Positions 40,307 through 47,698 of a DNA stretch of 50,024 nt are shown here, in pieces. How positions within the stretch are numbered: the first letter of the stretch is position 1; each line of letters begins with the position of its first letter. Below the pieces are notes generated by a model. It saw nothing but the letters and a program-made list of their open reading frames with translations. It was not told the DNA's origin and did no database searches. This DNA comes from CAVLCC01 sp963624975 (GTDB lineage: Bacteria; Actinomycetota; Coriobacteriia; Coriobacteriales; CADBOM01), in the NCBI GenBank assembly GCA_963624975.1, contig CAVFRF010000028.1, forward strand, positions 1-50,024, in the 5' to 3' direction. Made by a program: the position numbers and the translations under genes.

Positions 40307-41200
40307 ATGATGCGCGGTGGCGGCGACATACAGCATGACGGCAACGGCGCGCATGCTCGCGGGATAGCTCCATGCACAGCGATGCGGCATCGCGACTCTC
40401 GTGACGCTCAACCGGCTCCGACCTACGTCTACGACGGAACGCTCGAGGGCTATCTCACCTGCGTGTTCACCGCATTCGAACGCAAGGAGACCCCTTTCGC
40501 GATCGAAACTTCAGATTGCATGCAGATACCGCTCTTCGGACAGGTCGAGTGCATCGAGACCGAAACGGAAAAGGCCTTGCGCGTGGCAGAGGGGCTTCGC
40601 CGCAAGCTGGGACCAGACGAGCTGGAACGCATCAAACTCGCCTTTCTGAGCGACGACCAGGAGAGGGAGATGAAGCTGCTTCGCTACATCCAGATCGCGA
40701 TGCGCAAGGGGCGCTACGCATATTGCGACCACTCCCATCCAGTGGTGGCCGAGTACGAGAAGCTGTGGCGCAGGGTTTCCAACGAGAGGCACAACATACT
40801 GCAGTTCGCGCGTTTCTCGCAGCTCGAGGACGGCGTGTACTTCTCGCGCATCAACCCTTCGGCCAACGTGGTGCCGGCGGTCATGCAGCACTTCTCCAAG
40901 CGCTTCAACACGGAGTCGTTCGTGATATACGACGAGGTGCACGGCATGGCCGGCATATCGCGTGGCGGAGACTGGAGGCTCGTTCGCACGGATAGCCTGA
41001 CGATTCCCGATTCCGCAGCCGATGATGCACTCTACGAAAAGATGTGGAGGTCGTTCTACGATTCGATCTGCAATGAGCAGCGCTACAATCCGGCGCTGCG
41101 GCGCAGCTTCATGCCGATGCGGCTGTGGCGCAACATCTGCGAGGTTGCAGACGCGCTAGAGCCTCTCGACCGCAACGACGACGCGGTCCGCATAGTCTAG
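40307..41200 (+). CDS. DUF4130-type partner of the radical SAM DNA repair protein
   Basis: This protein of about 297 residues belongs to the probable DNA metabolism family that co-occurs with the radical SAM protein upstream. Family features are TYVYDGTLEGYLTCVFTAFE (about 38-57), the block WRRVSNERHNILQFARFSQL, the pattern DGVYFSRINPSANVVPAVMQ, and HFSKRFNTESFVIYDEVHGM. The usual family length is about 250; here a Gly/His/Arg-rich N-terminal tail of some 35 residues is extra. An ATG-ATG start is preceded by AGAGGAGAGCGC; an ATG seven codons upstream is possible. The gap to the first gene is 46 bases. In other species this family can be fused to a uracil-DNA glycosylase-like domain; none is present here. 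Confidence 0.85.
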   Translation: MMRGGGDIQHDGNGAHARGIAPCTAMRHRDSRDAQPAPTYVYDGTLEGYLTCVFTAFERKETPFAIETSDCMQIPLFGQVECIETETEKALRVAEGLRRKLGPDELERIKLAFLSDDQEREMKLLRYIQIAMRKGRYAYCDHSHPVVAEYEKLWRRVSNERHNILQFARFSQLEDGVYFSRINPSANVVPAVMQHFSKRFNTESFVIYDEVHGMAGISRGGDWRLVRTDSLTIPDSAADDALYEKMWRSFYDSICNEQRYNPALRRSFMPMRLWRNICEVADALEPLDRNDDAVRIV

Positions 41201-41221
41201 CCGCACAGGCTCTGCCAGCCT

Positions 41222-41698
41222 CTACATCACCGAGGTTCTTTTCAAGCGCATCTGCTTGCCATCGTCCAGCGTCATGGTGAGCAGCTTCGAGTCGGCATCG
41301 TATTCCAGCTCTATTGCACCGCCGTCGGTGTTCAGCACCAACGCGGTTTCGCTGGTAGACCATGTGATTTTCTTGTCCTCGTCGGCGATGGACGCACCGT
41401 TGATGCTGAACGTGGCTCCATCGTCCGCACCATTGAGAACCATGGTCGCCACCTGGGCCGGATCGATGGAGTGCTCCTGCATGTAGGCCTCGTCGTAGGT
41501 GGTGGACCCATCAGATGAGGAGTACAGCACCCAGGTGCCAACGAAATCCTCGCGTGGAAGACTGCGATGGCAGCAGTTGAGAAACACCACGGCGAACACG
41601 ATCGTCACCGCAATCGCCGCCACGAAGACGAGTATCACCTTGCTGGAAATGCTCGAAGCCTGTCTGCCGCCGCCTTGCGCACGACGCCTATCTGCCAT
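41222..41698 (-). CDS. Membrane-anchored lipocalin-like protein (tandem paralogue 3)
   Basis: This 158-residue protein has a basic N-terminus and one membrane helix (about 19-41, VILVFVAAIAVTIVFAVVFL). The extracytoplasmic domain starts LPREDFVGTWVLYSSSDGS and ends LLTMTLDDGKQMRLKRTSVM. The domain is a series of short beta-strands like small lipocalin-type lipoproteins. It shares the FVGxxV start and the D-G-K/S-M-x-LKR ending with the two upstream genes, so the three are paralogues from tandem duplication. This copy lost the lipobox and uses a helix anchor. AGGGG precedes the ATG. Function unknown. Confidence 0.75.
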   Translation of the reverse strand: MADRRRAQGGGRQASSISSKVILVFVAAIAVTIVFAVVFLNCCHRSLPREDFVGTWVLYSSSDGSTTYDEAYMQEHSIDPAQVATMVLNGADDGATFSINGASIADEDKKITWSTSETALVLNTDGGAIELEYDADSKLLTMTLDDGKQMRLKRTSVM

Positions 41699-41708
41699 CG
41701 TCTATCCC

Positions 41709-42125
41709 CTACCGCTTCTCCAGCACGACTACCTGTCCCAGATAGTCCAAAGTTAGCTGACCTGTATCGTCGACGTACGTGGCATCCATCGAGCCAACGT
41801 CGGTCGTGAGCGTAACGCCCGTCGACGTTTCCTCCCACGTAAGCCCCGTCGTGTCCACGCTCTCGCCCATGGCACTCATCGCAACCGAGCCATCGCCGTT
41901 GAGGTCGACGGTCATGAGGGAGTTGCCATCTACGTCCAGCTCTTTCACGTCGTAGCTCTGGGTGCCGCTCTTCACGCCGCAGCACACCCAATGCCCCTCG
42001 TACTTGCTGCCCGACGAGCAGCCGCCAAGCGCAGCGCACGCAAGCACCGTGCAAAGCAGCATCAGCATCAGGGACACGAGCACCGATGCCCCGCTGCCCC
42101 TGTTCATACAGCTTCGATTTGCCAT
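41709..42125 (-). CDS. Small lipoprotein, lipocalin-like (tandem paralogue 2)
   Basis: This predicted lipoprotein of 138 residues has signal helix SVLVSLMLMLLCTVLACAAL and lipobox LGGC. The mature part opens YEGHWVCCGVKSGTQSYDVK and ends LTLDYLGQVVVLEKR, matching the ending pattern of its two neighbours. Two adjacent cysteines (WVCC) near the mature start are unusual. The start is uncertain: the chosen ATG lacks a clear ribosome binding site, and one six codons downstream would also give a signal peptide. It lies 10 bases before paralogue 3 and 18 after paralogue 1. Confidence 0.72.
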   Translation of the reverse strand: MANRSCMNRGSGASVLVSLMLMLLCTVLACAALGGCSSGSKYEGHWVCCGVKSGTQSYDVKELDVDGNSLMTVDLNGDGSVAMSAMGESVDTTGLTWEETSTGVTLTTDVGSMDATYVDDTGQLTLDYLGQVVVLEKR

Positions 42126-42143
42126 CAGCAACGCAGATACCCC

Positions 42144-42554
42144 TTAGCTGACCCTCTTGAGGACCATCTTGCTGCCCTCGTAGTCGATGGTGATCGTGTG
42201 ACCGTCGGTATCGTATGTCACGGGCAGCTGGGTATCGCTGCTGGTGAGAACGATCTCGTTGCCAGACACCGACCAGGTGGGCGAGCTTCCATCGGTAAAC
42301 ACCGAGTTGCCGAACGTGGACATGTCCCACGTACCGTCTTCCTTCAGCTCCAGCGTGCACATCTGCTCGGCCGTGGCGATCGACTCGATCTCCTCGGCGG
42401 TGTAGCTTCCGGAATCAGAGGTTACCTGCTCGAACACGTAACTGCCAACGAAGTCGGCCATGGTTGCCTCTCCGCTGCTTCCGCATCCGGCCAAGAACGC
42501 CATCGAAGCGAATGCCAAGAGCATTGCAGCCGCTAGAGCCGTGAACTTCTTCAT
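42144..42554 (-). CDS. Small lipoprotein, lipocalin-like (tandem paralogue 1)
   Basis: This 136-residue lipoprotein has signal sequence MKKFTALAAAMLLAFASMAF and lipobox LAGC. The mature domain has DFVGSYVFEQVTSDSGSYTA, then ELKEDGTWDMSTFG, SPTWSVSGNEIVLTSSDTQL and the final HTITIDYEGSKMVLKRVS. This layout of alternating strands is typical of small surface lipoproteins in Coriobacteria. GGAAGGTAGACAGG precedes the ATG. It is first of three related genes in one probable operon. Ligand unknown. Confidence 0.78.
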   Translation of the reverse strand: MKKFTALAAAMLLAFASMAFLAGCGSSGEATMADFVGSYVFEQVTSDSGSYTAEEIESIATAEQMCTLELKEDGTWDMSTFGNSVFTDGSSPTWSVSGNEIVLTSSDTQLPVTYDTDGHTITIDYEGSKMVLKRVS

Positions 42555-42642
42555 CCTGTCTACCTTCCTAAACGTTTGCCTATCTTGTGTGTCAACTTAC
42601 ACGATCCGCAGAACCCATGCTCGCCTAGACGCGCGCTTCGCG

Positions 42643-44664
42643 CTAGTTAGCCTGCCCGGTCGCCCTGCCGATCACCTTGGTTCCCAATATCACGGTCTCG
42701 CCAAGCGAGGCCTCCACCTTGCGCTCCTCCACGTGCATGTCCACAGTCAGCTCGCCCAGGGCGCCGCGCAGGCGTGCCTCGTCTATCGCATCCTGTCTCG
42801 CCATCTTGTGGGCGTACTCCAACGCATCTTCGCGCTTCTCGAAGTACTTGTTGCCGCCAGCCGTGCGCACGTTGTAGTCGGTAACTCCACCCGAATCGTA
42901 TACCGGATCGATGTTTACCACGGCTTCCACCGCGATGTTGGCGATGGCAGTGCCAATGGCGTTGGCCACCTCGGCGTTGTCGGGAATCACGTACTTCGCG
43001 CCCAGCGCCTTGGCCACATCGGGCAGAAACACATGCGTGGGTGCGCCGATGCCAATGAGGGTCGCGTCCACGTTGAAGCCGATATTCACCAGCGGATTGC
43101 GGCTGTCGCTTTGGCTGTCGGTCCAATTGCATTCGATGAGCTTCTTCATCTGGTCGCTCAGGCCGCCGCCAAGCTCCTTGGGATACCTGTATTCCATGAG
43201 CGCATACAGGATGTAGCGATGCAGCTTCTGCTTGAACATCGAGTACACCCTGTCGCAGATCATCTCCATCCCACGAAGCCTCTCCTCCTCGGTCTTGGCG
43301 GAGAAGAACTTGCTGGCAAAGTAGCGCACCGCAAGCTCGGAAGCGTGGGTGTCGAATCGGTTGAAGTCGCCCTTCACATGCATGATGTCGGTCGGGGTGA
43401 GTCCGACGCGCATCACGATGCCAAGGTCTTCGAGCCTGTCGGGCCTGTCGCGGTACACGTCGATCTTGGAGCTGGCCAGCATTGTCGGCCCCTCGTGCAC
43501 GGCATCCAGGATGCGCTTCTCGGAATCGGTGAGGTCCTCGATGCCCTCGGGTTCCTTCTGCAGGTAGAGGAACTCGTGGATCGGATAGTCGGCCCTGCGT
43601 CTGCTGTTCACGAGGTTCTCGAGCTTCTCGACCGCCTCTGGGTGCTCATCGGCGAAAATGCAGATCGGCACCACGCGACGGCTCTCCAACTTGAGCTGGC
43701 CCTTCTCGTCGGTAACCCTGCTGTCGCCGCCAAGCCCGTAGGTGTCGATGAACACGCCGTGCACCTGCGTGCGCCATCCTCCAATGCGGATGCTGTCGGT
43801 CATCACGGGGTTGCCCGACTCCACGATCGAGATATCGGTGGTGGTGCCTCCGATGTCCACGATCAGGCAGTCGCCGCAGTCGGTGATGCCGCGTCCGCCG
43901 ATCACGCTGGCGGCAGGGCCGCTCAAGATGGTCTCGACCGGCTTGATCTTCGATGCTTCCTTGGACATGAGGCTGCCATCGCTGCGCAGGATCATGACGG
44001 GAATGTCGAGGTTGCGCTCGCGCAGCACCTCGGTCACGGCTGCGATGAAGTCGGATATCACGGGCAGCAGCCTGGCGTTGAGCTGAGCCGTGGCGCCGCG
44101 CTCGATGAAATTGAGCTCGTTGGCAAGGTCGCTCGCGATTACCACGGGGCACTTGCGGGCCTCGGAGAAGAACTCCCTCGCATGGCGCTCGACCACCGCT
44201 CCGTTGCGAAGCGAATTGAGCTCGGAGAACGCCAGCGACTGCGCGTTGTCGAAGAACTCGCGGTGCTCGGCGTAAAGCGCGTTCCAGTCGGGTTCGTCCA
44301 CGACCTTTCCGTCGAAGCTTCCGCCGGTGTCCACGCACAGAGTATCGTCGCGGGCTATGCCGTACTTCGCGTCGATTCCCAGCGTGTCGACCGTGAACTC
44401 CGGAAGCCCCAGCAACACGAGCCTGGCCTTGCCGCCCTTGCCTTCGACGCAGGCGTTGGTGGCAAGCGTGGTGGAAAGCGAAATCGAAATCGCCTGGTCC
44501 AGAAGGCCGGAGTCCAGCGCGTCTAGCGAGCGCGAGATGCAGAGCGTGAGGTCTTCCTTGGTGGTGAGCGTCTTGCTCTTGAATAGGACCTTCTCGTCGT
44601 CGTAGTCGTATGCCACGATGTCGGTGTAGGTGCCTCCGGTGTCGATTCCTATTCCAATGCGCAT
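42643..44664 (-). CDS. Hydantoinase/oxoprolinase family protein (HyuA-like)
   Basis: The 673-residue protein has the ASKHA (actin-like ATPase) fold of hydantoinase A/5-oxoprolinase. The first phosphate loop is GIGIDTGGTYTDIVAYDYDD and the second CLIVDIGGTTTDISIVESGN (about residue 270-290). An N-terminal hydantoinase A_N region and a C-terminal region (about 560-673) complete it. Known relatives hydrolyse cyclic amides using ATP together with a HyuB subunit, or carboxylate acetone, or appear in corrinoid methyltransferase clusters. No HyuB-like gene is adjacent, so the substrate is open. It stands alone, 46 bases from the CwlM-like gene and 88 from the lipoprotein operon. Confidence 0.87.
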   Translation of the reverse strand: MRIGIGIDTGGTYTDIVAYDYDDEKVLFKSKTLTTKEDLTLCISRSLDALDSGLLDQAISISLSTTLATNACVEGKGGKARLVLLGLPEFTVDTLGIDAKYGIARDDTLCVDTGGSFDGKVVDEPDWNALYAEHREFFDNAQSLAFSELNSLRNGAVVERHAREFFSEARKCPVVIASDLANELNFIERGATAQLNARLLPVISDFIAAVTEVLRERNLDIPVMILRSDGSLMSKEASKIKPVETILSGPAASVIGGRGITDCGDCLIVDIGGTTTDISIVESGNPVMTDSIRIGGWRTQVHGVFIDTYGLGGDSRVTDEKGQLKLESRRVVPICIFADEHPEAVEKLENLVNSRRRADYPIHEFLYLQKEPEGIEDLTDSEKRILDAVHEGPTMLASSKIDVYRDRPDRLEDLGIVMRVGLTPTDIMHVKGDFNRFDTHASELAVRYFASKFFSAKTEEERLRGMEMICDRVYSMFKQKLHRYILYALMEYRYPKELGGGLSDQMKKLIECNWTDSQSDSRNPLVNIGFNVDATLIGIGAPTHVFLPDVAKALGAKYVIPDNAEVANAIGTAIANIAVEAVVNIDPVYDSGGVTDYNVRTAGGNKYFEKREDALEYAHKMARQDAIDEARLRGALGELTVDMHVEERKVEASLGETVILGTKVIGRATGQAN

Positions 44665-44711
44665 GCTTCAGAAATCTCCTTATCCGCTAAATGTCCAACA
44701 GGCCATGCACG

Positions 44712-45650
44712 CTATCCAGCAAACGCATAGCATATCGCATCCAGCAGGATAATTGCGCTATGCTGCACGATTCCCCTCCCGTAGTTTTCGGAGAGGTCGT
44801 CTTCCGCATCCCGCACCACGTCGGAGTCGTCGGGGATGCTGAACTTCACCACCACCCGCTTGTGCCTCGCGCCAAGCGATTCCACCGCGTTGCGGAACCT
44901 CTTGCATAGCTCGCCCGGAGTGTCGAACACCACCAGCGGGCTGCCCCCGCCATCCGTCACTTCTCCGGTGACGACCTCCACCATCAGGGTGCCCGGCGCC
45001 GGCGCCGACGACATCCTGTCGGCGCTGCGCACCTGCGAGAGGCTCGTGGTCGCGAAGGCGAGGTTGGAAACCGAAGCCGCTATCTGGCGCGCCATTTCGT
45101 CCACGCCGTAGATGCACATCGGGGTGCTCTCCAACACGTCGGCCGCCCGCGAGAACCCCACGCCTGCGGCGCTGGGAGCCACCGGGTCCTTGTCGTCCCA
45201 GGAGCGATGCAGCCTGGCCAGCGCGTTGGTGGTGGCTATGCCCACGATGCCGTCGGGCTCGATGCCCATGTTGGTCTGGAAGTCGCGCACGCCCCTCTCG
45301 GTGTACGCGCCGAATATGGAGTCGTTGGGTCCGCACGAAAAGCCCAGGATGTTCAGGATCCTCTGCAGCTCGCCCACGTCGTTGCCATGGAAGTAGGGCA
45401 TCCTCAGGTAGAGCGTCCTGTCGCCGAGCGTGTAGGAGGCGTCCACGAGGGCGGCCCACATCATGGCATCCACCGACTCGCCGTCCTGAAGGCCCGCATC
45501 TTTACGGAACATGCTCACGGCCGCCGCGGTCGCCACGTCGAACTTGCCATCTATGCCGGTCTCGCCAAGGTCGTATCCGAGCTTGGCCAGCCTTCTCTGC
45601 ACGTCTTCGACAGCCGCGCCCTCGCAGCCAACGCCAATCGAATCCATCAT
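44712..45650 (-). CDS. CwlM-like protein: two peptidoglycan-binding domains and a non-catalytic C-terminal domain
   Basis: This is a 312-residue protein without a signal peptide. Two PG_binding_1 domains cover about 8-70 and 85-148. The joining segment ASYTLGDRTLYLRMPYFHGN and the DFQTNMGIEPDGIVGIATTN block are laid out as in actinobacterial CwlM (Rv3915), which in mycobacteria is a cytoplasmic regulator of peptidoglycan precursor synthesis. The C-terminal 150 residues stand where CwlM has an amidase_3 domain. I see no zinc-binding His/Glu pattern there and the domain is short, so amidase activity is unlikely. AGGAGCAAG precedes the ATG-ATG start. It is last in a probable mfd-mazG-prenyltransferase-cwlM-like unit, 58 bases after the prenyl synthetase. 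Confidence 0.8.
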   Translation of the reverse strand: MMDSIGVGCEGAAVEDVQRRLAKLGYDLGETGIDGKFDVATAAAVSMFRKDAGLQDGESVDAMMWAALVDASYTLGDRTLYLRMPYFHGNDVGELQRILNILGFSCGPNDSIFGAYTERGVRDFQTNMGIEPDGIVGIATTNALARLHRSWDDKDPVAPSAAGVGFSRAADVLESTPMCIYGVDEMARQIAASVSNLAFATTSLSQVRSADRMSSAPAPGTLMVEVVTGEVTDGGGSPLVVFDTPGELCKRFRNAVESLGARHKRVVVKFSIPDDSDVVRDAEDDLSENYGRGIVQHSAIILLDAICYAFAG

Positions 45651-45708
45651 CTTGCTCCTACTATCTTGCATCGCGTCGAAGCGCCTTCGAGCCGCTGCAC
45701 GCAGCAGC

Positions 45709-46713
45709 CTACGACAGCCTCTTCACGAAAAAATCCGCCATATCGTTTAGGATCTCCAGCTCGCCGGGCCTCAGGCCCGCACCCGCCAGCAGCCCCTTCG
45801 CCTCGCGCACGAGGCCCTCGGCGTAGCTCCGCGCCGCGTCTATCGATCCGGCATCGACCATAATCTCGACCGCCCGCTCCAGCAGCTCCGGATCCGTTGC
45901 CTTGGAGTCCAGGATCTGCTCCAGCTCACCGGACCTCTCGGAATTGCGGAGCGCGTGGATGGCCGCGAACGTGCGCTTGCCCTCGGTGATGTCGCTCCTG
46001 AAGTCCTTGCCGGCGCTCTCCTCGCTGCCCACCAGGTTGATAAGGTCGTCCTGGATCTGGAAAGCCAGCCCCGTGAGCATGCCGAACCTGCGCAGCGCCT
46101 CTACCTGCTCGGCCGTGCCCCCGCCGATGATCGCGCCCACGGCCAGCGGAATCCCGCCGGAGTAGTAAGCGGTCTTGAGCGTGGCCATCTTGAGGTAGTC
46201 GTCTAGCTCGATGTCGAACCTGCCGTCGCGCGCCCAGCCCACGTCGAGGGCCTGCCCCTCGATGGTGCGCAGGTCCATCTCGCAGAGCTGGCCGATGACC
46301 TGCAGCTTGACGTGCTCGCTCAGCCCGTCGTCGGATAGCACCGCCGGCACCATGGACGAGAGAGCCATGTCGCCCGCGTTGATGGCCAGGCCCAGCCCCA
46401 TATCGAGGTGCATGCAGGGCTTGCCGCGCCTGAGCGTGGAGTCGTCCGCTATGTCGTCGTGCACCAGCGCCGCGTTGTGGAACAGCTCGATCGCAGCTCC
46501 CGACCTCAGCGCCTTCTCGGGGTCTCCGCCCACCGCGCTGCAGGCCAGCATGCAGATGAGCGGCCTGTGTCTCTTGCCGGCGTTGCGAACGAAAGCGGCG
46601 AGCGGGTCGTAGAGGTACTTTCGGATATCGGAATCGGCCTCGCCATCGTAGAAGCAGCCAAGGTACTCGTTCACGATTCCCATGTTTGTCGAAAGGTACT
46701 CTTCGAAGGTCAT
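45709..46713 (-). CDS. Polyprenyl diphosphate synthase
   Basis: This trans-isoprenyl diphosphate synthase has 334 residues. The first aspartate-rich motif is DDIADDSTLRRGKP (D86, D87, D90). The GKRHRP block binds substrate (46-51). The second motif reads QDDLIN, with Asn226 instead of the usual last Asp, a variant also known in some geranylgeranyl-type enzymes. Ile81-Leu83 region AALVHDD has small residues before the first motif, suggesting long products, but chain length cannot be fixed. Products could serve quinones or lipid carriers. The ATG lies ten bases after the mazG stop. Confidence 0.88.
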   Translation of the reverse strand: MTFEEYLSTNMGIVNEYLGCFYDGEADSDIRKYLYDPLAAFVRNAGKRHRPLICMLACSAVGGDPEKALRSGAAIELFHNAALVHDDIADDSTLRRGKPCMHLDMGLGLAINAGDMALSSMVPAVLSDDGLSEHVKLQVIGQLCEMDLRTIEGQALDVGWARDGRFDIELDDYLKMATLKTAYYSGGIPLAVGAIIGGGTAEQVEALRRFGMLTGLAFQIQDDLINLVGSEESAGKDFRSDITEGKRTFAAIHALRNSERSGELEQILDSKATDPELLERAVEIMVDAGSIDAARSYAEGLVREAKGLLAGAGLRPGELEILNDMADFFVKRLS

Positions 46714-46723
46714 GCCGCTCGTC

Positions 46724-47674
46724 CTAGCTCGAAAGCGCCTTCTTGGCGCGCTGCCACAGATCCTCGAGGCCATCCGAATCGTAGGATTCCACGGTCCGGC
46801 CTTCCTCGTTCGCATACCTTTCCATCATAGCCCAGCGACCTCTGAATTTCTCGCACGTCTTCTGCAATGCGCTCTCGGGGTCTACGCCGTCCTTGCGCGC
46901 GACGTTGCACAGGGTGAAGAGGATGTCGCCGAATTCCAGCTCGGCATCTTCCTTCGTGGCACCTGTGTCGGCGATGGCCGCCTCGTACTCGGCCATCTCC
47001 TCGCGAACCTTGTCCCACACCTCGTCGCGGGTGTCCCATTCGAAGCCGCGGGCCACCGCCTTGCGCGAGATGTCGCTGGCCTGCATGAGCGCCGGCTGCG
47101 ACCTGGGCACGTCGTCCATCACGCTCTTGGGGGCAAGCTCGATGCCGGCTTCTGCGGCCTTGCGCTGTCTGGCCTCGGCCTTGAGGCGCTTCTCGCGCAC
47201 CTTGATGTAGTCCCACAGGTAGGTCACGTCTCCCGGGGTACGCACCTCTTCGAGCTGCGCTATCTCCTCGGCGGTGAGGCCCGCCGCGCCGAACGACGCT
47301 TCCTCGCCGAACACATGGGGGTGACGCCTCACCATCTTGTCGCAGATGCCGTCGATCACCTCCGCGATGCCGAACTCGCCCTCATCCGAGGCTATCTGCG
47401 CCTGCAGCACCACTTCCAGCAGCACGTCGCCCAGCTCCTCGGACATGCAGTCCACATCGCCCGCGAGCAGGGCCTCCTGCGCCTCGTAGGCCTCTTCCAC
47501 CATGTTGCGCGCGATCGAGGAATGGGTCTGGTCCTTGTCCCACGGGCAGCCGTTCTCGCCTCGAAGCGCCGCGATTATCTCCACGAACCTGCCGAATTTC
47601 CCCGCAACGTCGTCCTGCCGCGGCGGAACCTCCGCATATTTGCCCTTGCCTGCTTCTGCATTCAGATCGCCCAT
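46724..47674 (-). CDS. mazG: Nucleoside triphosphate pyrophosphohydrolase MazG
   Basis: MazG hydrolyses NTPs and damaged nucleotides to NMP and PPi, limiting mutagenic or stringent-response nucleotides. The 316-residue protein has the two-domain MazG form. The N-terminal domain has GCPWDKDQTHSSIARNMVEE, the E60-E61-xx-E64 metal site, and SEELGDVLLEVVLQAQIA. The C-terminal domain repeats it with REEMAEYEAAI and ELEFGDILFTLCNVAR. The segment between is longer than in E. coli, containing a charged helix (about 155-185). AGGAAAGGATG precedes the ATG. It lies 24 bases from the end of mfd, a common gene pair. Confidence 0.94.
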   Translation of the reverse strand: MGDLNAEAGKGKYAEVPPRQDDVAGKFGRFVEIIAALRGENGCPWDKDQTHSSIARNMVEEAYEAQEALLAGDVDCMSEELGDVLLEVVLQAQIASDEGEFGIAEVIDGICDKMVRRHPHVFGEEASFGAAGLTAEEIAQLEEVRTPGDVTYLWDYIKVREKRLKAEARQRKAAEAGIELAPKSVMDDVPRSQPALMQASDISRKAVARGFEWDTRDEVWDKVREEMAEYEAAIADTGATKEDAELEFGDILFTLCNVARKDGVDPESALQKTCEKFRGRWAMMERYANEEGRTVESYDSDGLEDLWQRAKKALSS

Positions 47675-47698
47675 GTTCGGACATCCTTTCCTGTCGTG

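Noticed and set aside
42460..44526. Plus-strand open frame of about 690 codons opposite the hydantoinase gene
   Set aside because: It mirrors the codon bias of the real gene and has no recognisable domain.
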